From contig NZ_BMRX01000005.1 of assembly GCF_014648855.1 (NCBI RefSeq), forward strand, positions 248,001-312,000: 64,000 nt of DNA, in the 5' to 3' direction. The notes beneath the pieces are model-generated. The model made no database searches. It saw nothing but the letters and a program-made list of their open reading frames with translations, and was not told the origin of the DNA. This DNA is from Streptomyces parvulus. Lineage in GTDB: Bacteria; Actinomycetota; Actinomycetes; Streptomycetales; Streptomycetaceae. Each line of letters starts with the position of its first letter. Position 1 is the first letter of the stretch. The translations under genes were made by a program, and so were the position numbers. Shown in pieces: positions 8,427-16,288 of this stretch.

Positions 8427-8453
8427 CGCGGTCCCCGGTGGCCGCAGTGGTCG

Positions 8454-8480
8454 GGAGCACCCCTCGGGACCGGGTAGTAT
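8454..8480 (+). promoter_or_regulatory. putative tRNA-Lys promoter element, copy 1
   Basis: GGAGCAC at 8454-8460, 14 bp, then a TAGTAT -10-like hexamer at 8475-8480, upstream of the first tRNA-Lys. The same GGAGCAC-N14-TAGNNT arrangement precedes the second copy at 12003-12029. The upstream element is not a standard -35. Confidence 0.45.
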
Positions 8481-8522
8481 TTTCTTCGTCGCCGGCCGCT
8501 GACAGCGGACGGCGGGAGTCAT

Positions 8523-8596
8523 GCGCCGCTAGCTCAGTTGGTTAGAGCAGCTGACTCTTAATCAGCGGGTCCGGGGTTCGAGTCCCTGGCGGCGCA
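8523..8596 (+). tRNA. tRNA-Lys (anticodon CUU), copy 1
   Basis: A 74-nt cloverleaf. The acceptor stem is GCGCCGC with GCGGCGC and discriminator A. The anticodon stem GCTGA/TCAGC holds loop CTCTTAA, giving anticodon CUU (codon AAG). The T-loop is TTCGAGT. CCA is not encoded. An identical copy lies at 12045. Confidence 0.97.
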
Positions 8597-8600
8597 CAGC

Positions 8601-8636
8601 ACAAGATCCCCCTCGCTCCGGCGAGGGGGATCTTGT
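8601..8636. terminator. strong bidirectional terminator hairpin
   Basis: A perfect 16-bp stem (8601-8616 with 8621-8636) with a TCCG tetraloop and TTGTTCG tail follows the tRNA. It also lies just past the end of the convergent LPMO gene and probably serves both. Confidence 0.85.
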
Positions 8637-8659
8637 TCGTTTCCGCCCGATCGGACGGC

Positions 8660-9265
8660 TCAGAAGGTGACGTCCGAGCACGCGTAGAACGCGTTGCCCG
8701 TGTCGGCGATCGTCCAGACGGCGACGATCACGTGGCGTCCGCTCAGCCCGGACGGCAGGGTGCCGGAGTGGGAGAGCGTGGCCGGGGGCTGCTGGTTGTT
8801 GTAGGGCACCGTGAAGAACGGCGTCAGGTTGAGGTCGGACCGGGCCAGGTTGTGGTTCTGGTTCCAGCCCGGCTTGGTGACGTAGTACTTGAAGTCGGTC
8901 GTGGCGTGCCGGGCGGTGAACTGCCAGCGGAAGGTGTAGCTCTGCCCGCCGTTCACCTTGGTGGCGGGCCAGGCCTGGCCGTTGGGCTGCTTGGAGCTGT
9001 CCAGCGGGGCGAACGAGCCGACCCCCGCGGAACAGATCTTCCCGTCGGCCGGACCGGCGGCCGGGAAGCCCTTCGGCCCCTCGACGCTCTGCGGCTCCCA
9101 CTGGATGGAGCCGCACCCGCTGACGGTGCCGTTCTGGCACACCTTCTGCCGGCTGACGGGCAGGTCGGTGTAGCCGTGACCGGTGGCGCCGCCGGACGAG
9201 AGCACGAGGGCTCCGGTGGTCGCCATACCCACCGCGGCGGCGTAGATCTTGGTCCTTGTGCGCAT
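8660..9265 (-). CDS. AA10 lytic polysaccharide monooxygenase (chitin/cellulose-active)
   Basis: A 201-residue secreted copper enzyme. The signal peptide (residues 1-29) is followed directly by His30 of HGYTDLPVSRQKVCQNG, which becomes the N-terminal half of the copper histidine brace. The second His is in FTARHATTDFKYYVTKPGW. The end, VIVAVWTIADTGNAFYACSDVTF-type, is typical of single-domain AA10 enzymes; no extra binding module is present. The ATG at 9265 has GGAG eight bases upstream; the longer open frame beyond it overlaps the SPFH gene in antisense and is not real. It is the counterpart of the LPMO that acts with the cslA/glxA tip-glycan genes in S. coelicolor and S. lividans. A DasR-type operator sits in its promoter. 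Confidence 0.93.
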   Translation of the reverse strand: MRTRTKIYAAAVGMATTGALVLSSGGATGHGYTDLPVSRQKVCQNGTVSGCGSIQWEPQSVEGPKGFPAAGPADGKICSAGVGSFAPLDSSKQPNGQAWPATKVNGGQSYTFRWQFTARHATTDFKYYVTKPGWNQNHNLARSDLNLTPFFTVPYNNQQPPATLSHSGTLPSGLSGRHVIVAVWTIADTGNAFYACSDVTF

Positions 9266-9306
9266 ACTGCTGCTCCTGTGACGTGTGGGGAAGTTCAGCG
9301 AGCCGT

Positions 9307-9322
9307 GCAGGTCTAGACCAAG
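9307..9322. promoter_or_regulatory. DasR-responsive element (dre) candidate
   Basis: The palindromic core GGTCTAGACC (9310-9319) within a 16-bp site that matches 12 positions of the dre consensus ACTGGTCTAGACCACT, by my eye. DasR is a GntR repressor released by glucosamine-6-phosphate. The site lies just downstream of the LPMO -10 box, a position that would block transcription. Confidence 0.8.
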
Positions 9323-9326
9323 TCTC

Positions 9327-9355
9327 AGATTATTGCCGTTAGTTGAACATGTCCA
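9327..9355 (-). promoter_or_regulatory. LPMO promoter (-35/-10)
   Basis: On the minus strand TGGACA (9350-9355), a 17-bp spacer and TAATCT (9327-9332) form a good housekeeping-type promoter. The dre site begins a few bases after the -10. Confidence 0.65.
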
Positions 9356-9381
9356 TACCAATAGCGGAACCCGCTCGCCCC

Positions 9382-10521
9382 TCAGTGCCCGGTGTCCCCA
9401 CGCCCCGCGCAGAACGCCACCGTCAGGTCCTTGACCAGCATCTTGCGCTCGTAGTCGTCCAGTTCGACCAGCCCCCGCACGGTCAGCCGGGTCACCGTGT
9501 CCTCCACCGAGTCCACGACCGAGGTCAGCACGCTGGCCCGCTGCGCCGCGTCCAGCGCGGCGATCCGGCGCCGGTGCATCGCGGCGGCGACCTCCGGGGC
9601 GTACTCCACCCGGACCGGCCGCACCGAGAAGACCTCCAGGCCCACCGGCGCCGCGTCCGCCGCGACCAGCCGGGTCAGGGTGTCGCCGGCCACGTCGGCC
9701 GAGCTGCGGACCGTGCCCAGCGGCTCCACCGGGACCCGGGCCAGCGCGGCCTCCACGCACTCCCGCAGATACGTCTCGTGGTCCTCGACGCCCAGCGTGG
9801 CCTTCACGGTGTCCCGCACCCGCCACACCACCAGCGTCACCGCCCTCAGCGCGACCCCGTTGCCGTCGGCCGCGGGCATCGGCTCGCTGCGCCAGTGCCG
9901 CAGCCGGACGTCGACCCGGCGGCGCAGCAGCAGCGGGTTCACCCACATCAGGCCGGTGCGCCGCACCGTCCCCCGGTAGCGGCCGAACAGACCGAGCACC
10001 CAGGCCCGCCCGGTCCGGCCCCGGGCCAGCCCGCCGAACCCGAACATCCCGAGCGCCCCGGCCGCCGCGTACGCCGCCCACTGCGCGGGCCCGAGCCCCG
10101 CGCCGGCGTGCACCGGCAGCCCCAGCGCCTGGGTCGCGAGCGGCGGTACGACCCCGGCCCACCAGGAGGTGACCGCGCAGCCCGCCGCCCCGCAGAACCC
10201 GGCGGCCACACCCGCCGCGCCGGGCAGCACCCGCGCCGGACGCTCCGTCAGCTCCGGGTCGACGTACGGCACCGGGCGGGGCCGCGCCGCCTCCGGGCGC
10301 CGTGCCCGGGGCTGCTCGCCGGTGCCCTGGCGGCGGCCGACGACCGCGGGCCGCACCGGCACCGGCGCGGGGGCGGGATCGTCGCGGAACAGCAGGTGGA
10401 CGGGGATCTCGGTGGTCGCCTCGTTGTGGATCAGGCGGGCGGGCCGGGGGCCGGGTTCCGCCGCGGGCGAGGGTCCGGCCGGGGCCGTGGTCTGGGGGTT
10501 CGTTGACGATGTCGTACTCAT
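9382..10521 (-). CDS. SPFH/Band 7 (stomatin-like) membrane protein
   Basis: A 379-residue protein. The first 95 residues are Pro/Arg-rich and probably cytoplasmic. Two hydrophobic segments follow (VLPGAAGVAAGFCGAAGCAV and AAYAAAGALGMFGFGG), then an SPFH domain from about residue 175 (MWVNPLLLRRRVDVRLRHWRSEPMP-type start, HETYLRECVEAALARVP, VGLEVFSVRPVRVEYAPEVA). SPFH proteins scaffold membrane microdomains. The gene lies between the LPMO and the NlpC gene in the order seen beside cslA in model streptomycetes. The ATG at 10521 follows CTGGAG. Confidence 0.85.
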   Translation of the reverse strand: MSTTSSTNPQTTAPAGPSPAAEPGPRPARLIHNEATTEIPVHLLFRDDPAPAPVPVRPAVVGRRQGTGEQPRARRPEAARPRPVPYVDPELTERPARVLPGAAGVAAGFCGAAGCAVTSWWAGVVPPLATQALGLPVHAGAGLGPAQWAAYAAAGALGMFGFGGLARGRTGRAWVLGLFGRYRGTVRRTGLMWVNPLLLRRRVDVRLRHWRSEPMPAADGNGVALRAVTLVVWRVRDTVKATLGVEDHETYLRECVEAALARVPVEPLGTVRSSADVAGDTLTRLVAADAAPVGLEVFSVRPVRVEYAPEVAAAMHRRRIAALDAAQRASVLTSVVDSVEDTVTRLTVRGLVELDDYERKMLVKDLTVAFCAGRGDTGH

Positions 10522-10580
10522 GCGTGCTCCAGCCTCCGCGCCAGACGCCTCATGAACGGGTGATCATCTCGGGCGGGCGG

Positions 10581-11846
10581 TCAGGAGAAGAGCCGCCGCC
10601 AGGTCTCCGGGCCCGGGTAGCCGTCCGCCGCGCCACCGCGCCAGCCCTGGGTGCGCTGGAACGCCTGGACGGCCCGCCGGTCCGCCTCGCCCCAGCGCGG
10701 ACCCGGCCCGGTCGTGTAGTACCGGCCGAATCCCTTCCGCACGAGCCGCTCGCCGAGCCGGGTGACGTACGGGTTCTCCGCTCCGGGGCGGAACATCGCG
10801 CGGCCCGGGTAGCCGGCCACCCCGTGCGAGGCGGAGCCCCCGGCCGCGGCCGGCACGTCCTTGCCGCGGCCCTCGGCCAGCAGCCGCCAGGTGCCGGGTC
10901 CCGGCAGTCCGTCGGCCTCCCTGCCGCGCCAGCCCTGGGCCAGCTGGAACGCCTCGGTCGCCCTGCGGTCCGCCTCCGACCAGCGGGGTCCCGGCCCCGA
11001 GGCGTAGAAGCGGCCGGCGCCCCTGGCCGCGAGCATCCGGCCCAGCTCGGTCACGTGCCGGTTGTTCGCGCCGGGACCGAAGTACGACGCCCCGGGGTAC
11101 GCCCGGGCCGCGGCCGGCGCGCCGCCGGTCCCGGCCTTGCCCTCCGCCACCCCCTTGTACCGGTAGGGCAGGTACTTCGCGGAGTTGCTCCAGTAGGCGT
11201 AGGGCGTGGCGAGCTTCCGGGCGTGCGGCGGGGTCTGCTCGTAGGCCGTGTAGGCGGTGTGTGTGGAGTCGGTCCAGCCGCCGAAGATCACCACGTGTGA
11301 GCCTTTCTGGGGGTCGGCCGCGTTGTGGAACAGCAGGATGTCGCCCGGCTGGAGTTCGTCCTTGGTGATCCGGTCCGCGACGGTGCCGAGGCTTCCGGTC
11401 CATTCGTTGGTCGGCAGCTTCCAAGCCATCGAGACGTATCCCGAGCAGTCCTGCCGGTATCCGTCGGACCAGTAGGCGGTCATGCTGTACGGCACCTTGG
11501 CGGCGACCCAGGTCTTGGCCCGGTCGATGATCTCCGTACGGCTGATGGTGGCCAGCCGGGTGCCGGGCGCGGGGGCGGGCCGGCCCGCCGGACCGTGCAG
11601 CGGGGCCCGCCCGCCCTGCGGGGTGTCCGGGTCCTCGGCCGCGGGGACGCCAGGCCGCTCGGGTGCGTGCGCGGTGGCCGGGGGCGCGGCGGCGGCGCCC
11701 GCCCCGACGGCGGCCGCCGCGGCGGTGGCGACGATCAGCGCGCGCCGACCCGCCGGGGGCCCCGGGGCGACGGGTTTCCGGCGACGGCAACCGGGACATT
11801 CACAGTCGCCCGCGGCGTCGAGTTCCTCGAATACGGGAGTGTCCAT
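10581..11846 (-). CDS. secreted NlpC/P60-type peptidoglycan hydrolase with two C-terminal binding repeats
   Basis: A 421-residue protein. The N-terminal segment CECPGCRRRK is followed by a hydrophobic stretch (about 36-60), a signal or anchor. The NlpC/P60-like domain spans about 100-260 with catalytic Cys134 in RQDCSGYVSM and His184 in SHVVIFGGW, which points to peptide-bond cleavage in peptidoglycan. Two similar units of about 65 residues follow, each with GPGPRWxEADRRA and QGWRG, resembling peptidoglycan-binding repeats. I use the ATG at 11846, preceded by GAGGGGA; upstream in-frame starts lack a ribosome site. It may remodel the wall where the cslA glycan is deposited. Confidence 0.85.
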   Translation of the reverse strand: MDTPVFEELDAAGDCECPGCRRRKPVAPGPPAGRRALIVATAAAAAVGAGAAAAPPATAHAPERPGVPAAEDPDTPQGGRAPLHGPAGRPAPAPGTRLATISRTEIIDRAKTWVAAKVPYSMTAYWSDGYRQDCSGYVSMAWKLPTNEWTGSLGTVADRITKDELQPGDILLFHNAADPQKGSHVVIFGGWTDSTHTAYTAYEQTPPHARKLATPYAYWSNSAKYLPYRYKGVAEGKAGTGGAPAAARAYPGASYFGPGANNRHVTELGRMLAARGAGRFYASGPGPRWSEADRRATEAFQLAQGWRGREADGLPGPGTWRLLAEGRGKDVPAAAGGSASHGVAGYPGRAMFRPGAENPYVTRLGERLVRKGFGRYYTTGPGPRWGEADRRAVQAFQRTQGWRGGAADGYPGPETWRRLFS

Positions 11847-12002
11847 GCGATTCCCCTCACACTCCCGGTGCGCATGTCCGCGGCGGTGCACTTCGGTACA
11901 TGTCCGCCAGTTTCCCAACCGGGTGTGACATTCGCATGTTGACGGTCCGAATGATGTAACCGGGTACCCCGCGGACCTCGCGGGAGCGCCCGCGGGCGGT
12001 CC

Positions 12003-12029
12003 GGAGCACGGTGCGACATCGGGTAGAGT
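12003..12029 (+). promoter_or_regulatory. putative tRNA-Lys promoter element, copy 2
   Basis: GGAGCAC at 12003-12009, 14 bp, then TAGAGT at 12024-12029, only 15 bp before the tRNA. It has the same element and spacing as copy 1 although the flanking bases differ. Confidence 0.45.
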
Positions 12030-12044
12030 TGTGCAGGTCAGCAG

Positions 12045-12118
12045 GCGCCGCTAGCTCAGTTGGTTAGAGCAGCTGACTCTTAATCAGCGGGTCCGGGGTT
12101 CGAGTCCCTGGCGGCGCA
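12045..12118 (+). tRNA. tRNA-Lys (anticodon CUU), copy 2
   Basis: Identical over all 74 nt to the copy at 8523-8596: anticodon loop CTCTTAA, no encoded CCA. It is followed by its own hairpin. Confidence 0.97.
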
Positions 12119-12125
12119 CAGACGG

Positions 12126-12160
12126 CCGAAGGCCCCTCGTATCACACGGGGGGCCTTCGG
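12126..12160 (+). terminator. tRNA-Lys terminator hairpin
   Basis: A perfect 11-bp stem, CCGAAGGCCCC at 12126-12136 with 12150-12160, and a 13-nt loop. The sequence is unrelated to the terminator of copy 1, so the duplication does not include it. Confidence 0.8.
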
Positions 12161-12362
12161 TGTACCCGGGCCGGGAACGCCTTGCGATCATGAGGAAGCC
12201 CATAGAACCCTGGTCCGGTTCATGGGCCGGATGCCGAGCGAGCACCCCTGCAACCGGGGGCATCCATTCCATGTCTATATAAGGTGTCTGACGGTCGAGG
12301 GGGACCTGTCCAGGCCAGGAAAGCGACGAAACACGCATGACCCGCGTGTGGGGGGATGATTC

Positions 12363-14354
12363 ATGACGTCGACGCCGACGGGCGCCGGACCTGACGAGGA
12401 CCCGTCACAGACCACCCAGCTCCGGGTGCCCGGGCATCGGTCCTGGAACACCGGTTCGTTCCGGCGGATACGCAAGACCCTGCCGAAGTACGACTACGAG
12501 CACTACAGCCGCCTCGCGGGCCCCCTCACCCAGCCCGACCCGCACAAGCCGTACCAGGTCCAGTACCGCTCGCTGATATCCCAGGAGCCGCACCGGGTCC
12601 GGGTGGCGCTGATGCTGGCCGCCGCCCCGCTGCTGTCGGTGGTGCTGCTGGTCTGGCTGCTCCAGCCCACGCACTGGACCGAGCGCGACTACCCCGCCTT
12701 CGACTGGCTGCCCACGCTCGACATCGTGATGCTCGTGGCGATCGGCCTGATCGAGCTGTTCCGCTGCCTGAACGTGCTCTCGAACGCGCACGCCACCCTG
12801 GTCGCCCGCGACCCGGTCCCCGTGGTCCCCGAGACCGGCACCCGGGTCGCCTTCCTCACCTCCTTCGTGCCCGGCAAGGAGCCCCTGGAGATGGTGACGA
12901 AGACCCTGGAGGCGGCCGTGAAGATCCGCCACCGCGGCCTCATGCACGTCTGGCTCCTCGACGAGGGCGACGACCCCGAGGTGAAGGAGGTCTGCGCCCG
13001 CCTGGGCGTGCACCACTTCTCCCGCAAGGGCGTCTCCAAGTGGAACCGGAAGAAGGGCCCGCACCGCGCCAAGACCAAGCACGGCAACTACAACGCCTGG
13101 CTGGACGCGCACGGCGGCGAATACGACTTCTTCGCCTCGGTCGACACCGACCACGTGCCGCTGCCCAACTACCTGGAGCGGATGCTCGGCTTCTTCCGCG
13201 ACCCGGACGTCGGCTTCGTCATCGGCCCCCAGGTCTACGGCAACTACGACAACCCGATCACCAAGGCCGCCGAGTCGCAGCAGTTCCTCTTCCACGCGCT
13301 GATCCAGCGCGCGGGCAACCGGTACGGCTCCCCCATGTTCGTGGGCACCTCGAACGCGGTGCGCATCAGCGCGCTCAAGCAGATCGGCGGGCTGTACGAC
13401 TCGATCACCGAGGACATGGCGACCGGCTTCGAGATCCACCGTCACAGGAACCCGGCCACCGGCCGCAAGTGGCGCTCGGTCTACACCCCGGACGTGCTCG
13501 CGGTGGGCGAGGGCCCGAACGCCTGGACGGACTTCTTCACCCAGCAGATGCGCTGGTCGCGGGGGACGTACGAGACGATCCTCAAGCAGTACTGGAAGGG
13601 CTGGTACTCGCTGCCGCCGAGCAAGCTCTTCAACTACACGATGATGATCATCTTCTATCCGATGTCGGCCCTGAACTGGATCCTCGCGGCGCTGAGCTGC
13701 TGCCTGTTCCTGGGCCTGGGCGCCTCCGGCGTCAACATCGACCCCGCGGTCTGGCTGATGCTCTACGGCAACGCCTCCGCGCTCCAGATCGGCCTCTACG
13801 TCTGGAACCGCCGCCACAACGTCTCCCCGCACGAGCCCGAGGGCTCCGGCGGTGTGGCCGGCATGATCATGTCCGCGCTGTCGGCACCGCTGTACGCCAA
13901 GGCGCTCATCGACTCCGTGCTGCGCCGCAAGAGCAAGTTCGTGGTGACCCCGAAGGGCGACTCGGCCAGCCCGGACACCCTGTTCGGGACCTTCCGGTAC
14001 CACTGGTACTTCATCGTGATCTTCGCCGCGTCGATCACCGCCGGCTTCGTCCTCGGGCACTCCCATCCCGCGATGATCATCTGGGCGACGTTCGCGCTGC
14101 TGATCACCGCCTCGCCGATGTTCGCGTGGCGCCACGAGCTGCGGAAGGCGAAGAAGCGGCCCGCGGCCGTCGCCGCCGAGCCCGTACCGCCCGTGCCGCC
14201 CCCGTCCCGCGGACGGCACGCGTCGCACGGCCGGCCCGCGCCCCACGGACAGCACACACCGCAGCAGCAGCCCAGCTGGACGCCCTCCCCCGACGGGGGC
14301 GACGACCAGACCATGCAGATCGCCCTTGGTGGACTTGGGGGACGTAAGGAATGA
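12363..14354 (+). CDS. cslA: cellulose synthase-like glycosyltransferase CslA
   Basis: A 663-residue processive family 2 glycosyltransferase. Two membrane helices precede the catalytic domain (about 95-120 and 125-145). The catalytic domain carries LLDEGDDPEV, the DxD motif in SVDTDHVPLPNY, the base region SITEDMATGFEIH and the QxxRW motif in QQMRWSRGTYE. Several further helices form the glycan channel, and the C-terminus is a Pro/His/Arg-rich cytoplasmic tail. In Streptomyces CslA makes a beta-1,4-linked glycan at hyphal tips and works with GlxA; the exact polymer has been described differently by different authors. Its stop overlaps the glxA start by ATGA. The ATG at 12363 follows GGGGGAT. 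Confidence 0.93.
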   Translation: MTSTPTGAGPDEDPSQTTQLRVPGHRSWNTGSFRRIRKTLPKYDYEHYSRLAGPLTQPDPHKPYQVQYRSLISQEPHRVRVALMLAAAPLLSVVLLVWLLQPTHWTERDYPAFDWLPTLDIVMLVAIGLIELFRCLNVLSNAHATLVARDPVPVVPETGTRVAFLTSFVPGKEPLEMVTKTLEAAVKIRHRGLMHVWLLDEGDDPEVKEVCARLGVHHFSRKGVSKWNRKKGPHRAKTKHGNYNAWLDAHGGEYDFFASVDTDHVPLPNYLERMLGFFRDPDVGFVIGPQVYGNYDNPITKAAESQQFLFHALIQRAGNRYGSPMFVGTSNAVRISALKQIGGLYDSITEDMATGFEIHRHRNPATGRKWRSVYTPDVLAVGEGPNAWTDFFTQQMRWSRGTYETILKQYWKGWYSLPPSKLFNYTMMIIFYPMSALNWILAALSCCLFLGLGASGVNIDPAVWLMLYGNASALQIGLYVWNRRHNVSPHEPEGSGGVAGMIMSALSAPLYAKALIDSVLRRKSKFVVTPKGDSASPDTLFGTFRYHWYFIVIFAASITAGFVLGHSHPAMIIWATFALLITASPMFAWRHELRKAKKRPAAVAAEPVPPVPPPSRGRHASHGRPAPHGQHTPQQQPSWTPSPDGGDDQTMQIALGGLGGRKE

Positions 14355-16288
14355 AAGACCGTGCCGGCCGCCGCCGCGCCCGTCGCTTCGCGATAGGTAC
14401 GGCGGTGGTAGTCGCGCTGGCCGGGATGAACGGACCGTGGCTCTACCGCTTCGGAACCGAGAAATACCACCAGTACAAGATCAATCAGCCGGAGTACAAG
14501 GCCGCCAACGGCAAGTGGGAGATCGTCGAGTTTCCCGAGAAGTACCGGCAGAACACCATCCACGCGGCGCTGCTGCGCACCGGCAAGGTGCTGCTCGTCG
14601 CCGGGTCGGGCAACAACCAGGACAACGCCGACGACAAGCGGTACGACACGCGGATCTGGGATCCCGTCAAGGGCACCGTCAAGAAGGTGCCGACCCCGAC
14701 GGACCTGTTCTGCACCGGGCACACCCAGCTCGCCAACGGCAACCTGCTGATCGCGGGCGGCACCAAGCGGTACGAGAAGCTCAAGGGCGACGTCACCAAG
14801 GCCGGCGGTCTGATGGTCGTCCACAACGAGAACCCGGACCAGCCGATCACCCTGCCCGCCGGGACCCGCTTCACCGGCAAGGAGAACGGCAAGACCTTCG
14901 TCTCCAAGGACCCGGTCCTGGTGCCCCGCGCCGAGAAGGTCTTCGACCCGGACACCGGTGAGTTCGTGCGCAACGACCCGGGCCTGGGCCGGATCTACGT
15001 GGAGGCCCAGCGCAGCGGCGCCCAGTACGAGACGGGCACGGAGGACAACTACCGCGTCCAGGGGCTGTCGGGCGCCGACGCGCGCAACACCTACGGCATC
15101 GCGCAGAAGCTCGCCCTCGACAAGAAGGACTTCCAGGGGATCCGGGACGCCTTCGAGTTCGACCCGGTCGCCGAGAAGTACATCAAGGTCGACCCGATGC
15201 ACGAGGCCCGCTGGTACCCCACGCTCACCACCCTGGGCGACGGGAAGATCCTCAGCGTCTCCGGCCTCGACGACATCGGCCAGCTGGTCCCGGGCAAGAA
15301 CGAGGTATACGACCCCGGGACCAGGAAGTGGACCTACACCGACAAGGTCCGCCAGTTCCCTACGTACCCGGCGCTGTTCCTCACGCAGAACGGCAAGATC
15401 TTCTACTCGGGCGCGAACGCCGGCTACGGCCCCGACGACGTGGGCCGCGACCCCGGTATCTGGGACGTGGAGACCAACAAGTTCACCAAGGTGCCCGGCC
15501 TCAGCGACGCCGACATGCTGGAGACCGCGAACACCGTGCTGCTGCCGCCGGCGCAGGACGAGAAGTACATGGTGATCGGCGGCGGCGGGGTCGGCGAGTC
15601 CAGGCTGTCCAGCGAGAAGACCCGGATCATCGACCTGAAGGCGGACGACCCGCGGTTCGTGGACGGGCCGTCCATGGAGAAGGGCACGCGCTACCCGCAG
15701 GCCTCCGTCCTGCCCGACGACAGCGTGCTGGTCTCCGGCGGCTCGGAGGACTACCGGGGCCGCGGCGACTCCAACATCCTGCAGGCCCGGATGTACCACC
15801 CGGACACCAACGACTTCGAGCGGGTGGCCGATCCGCTGGTGGGCCGCAACTACCACTCCGGTTCGATCCTGCTGCCCGACGGACGCCTGATGTTCTTCGG
15901 GTCGGACTCGCTCTACGCGGACAAGGCCAACACCAAGCCCGGCAAGTTCGAGCAGCGGATCGAGATCTACACGCCGCCGTACCTGTACCGGGACTCGCGG
16001 CCGGACCTGTCCGGCGGGCCGCAGACCATCGCGCGCGGCGACTCGGGCACGTTCACCTCGCGGGCGGCGTCGACGGTGAAGAAGGTGCGGCTGATCCGGC
16101 CCAGCGCCTCCACGCACGTCACCGACGTGGACCAGCGGTCCGTCGCGCTGGACTTCACCGCGGACGGGGACCGGCTGACGGTGACGGTGCCGGAGAACAA
16201 GAACGTGGTGCAGTCGGGGTGGTACATGATGTTCGCGACCGACGGGGAGGGGACGCCTTCCAAGGCCCAGTGGGTGCGGGTGCCTTAG
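14351..16288 (+). CDS. glxA: galactose oxidase-like mononuclear copper radical oxidase GlxA
   Basis: A 645-residue enzyme with an N-terminal membrane anchor or uncleaved signal (RRFAIGTAVVVALAGM) and a kelch-type propeller outside the cell. The single cysteine Cys121 in LFCTGHTQ is the expected partner of the Tyr-Cys redox cofactor. The Tyr-His copper pair is in GRNYHSGSILL (near 501-502), and the C-terminal E-set (DUF1929) domain supplies the last His in SASTHVTDVD. The enzyme oxidises an alcohol or aldehyde on glycans to give hydrogen peroxide and is needed for tip glycan deposition in S. lividans. It is coupled to cslA by a 4-bp overlap. Confidence 0.93.
   Translation: MKDRAGRRRARRFAIGTAVVVALAGMNGPWLYRFGTEKYHQYKINQPEYKAANGKWEIVEFPEKYRQNTIHAALLRTGKVLLVAGSGNNQDNADDKRYDTRIWDPVKGTVKKVPTPTDLFCTGHTQLANGNLLIAGGTKRYEKLKGDVTKAGGLMVVHNENPDQPITLPAGTRFTGKENGKTFVSKDPVLVPRAEKVFDPDTGEFVRNDPGLGRIYVEAQRSGAQYETGTEDNYRVQGLSGADARNTYGIAQKLALDKKDFQGIRDAFEFDPVAEKYIKVDPMHEARWYPTLTTLGDGKILSVSGLDDIGQLVPGKNEVYDPGTRKWTYTDKVRQFPTYPALFLTQNGKIFYSGANAGYGPDDVGRDPGIWDVETNKFTKVPGLSDADMLETANTVLLPPAQDEKYMVIGGGGVGESRLSSEKTRIIDLKADDPRFVDGPSMEKGTRYPQASVLPDDSVLVSGGSEDYRGRGDSNILQARMYHPDTNDFERVADPLVGRNYHSGSILLPDGRLMFFGSDSLYADKANTKPGKFEQRIEIYTPPYLYRDSRPDLSGGPQTIARGDSGTFTSRAASTVKKVRLIRPSASTHVTDVDQRSVALDFTADGDRLTVTVPENKNVVQSGWYMMFATDGEGTPSKAQWVRVP

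Noticed and set aside
5877..8522. Long minus-strand frame of 881 codons opposite ehuD, ehuA and the IclR gene
   Set aside because: It is antisense to genes with complete motifs and its translation is low-complexity (Gln/Arg/Gly/Val-rich).
8523..12118. Mobile element inserted between the tRNA-Lys copies
   Set aside because: No integrase or transposase lies between them, and LPMO-SPFH-NlpC-cslA is the order I know from other streptomycetes.
12161..12362. Possible riboswitch in the cslA leader
   Set aside because: I looked for c-di-AMP, cobalamin and other known class signatures and saw none; only a TATATAAG stretch stands out.
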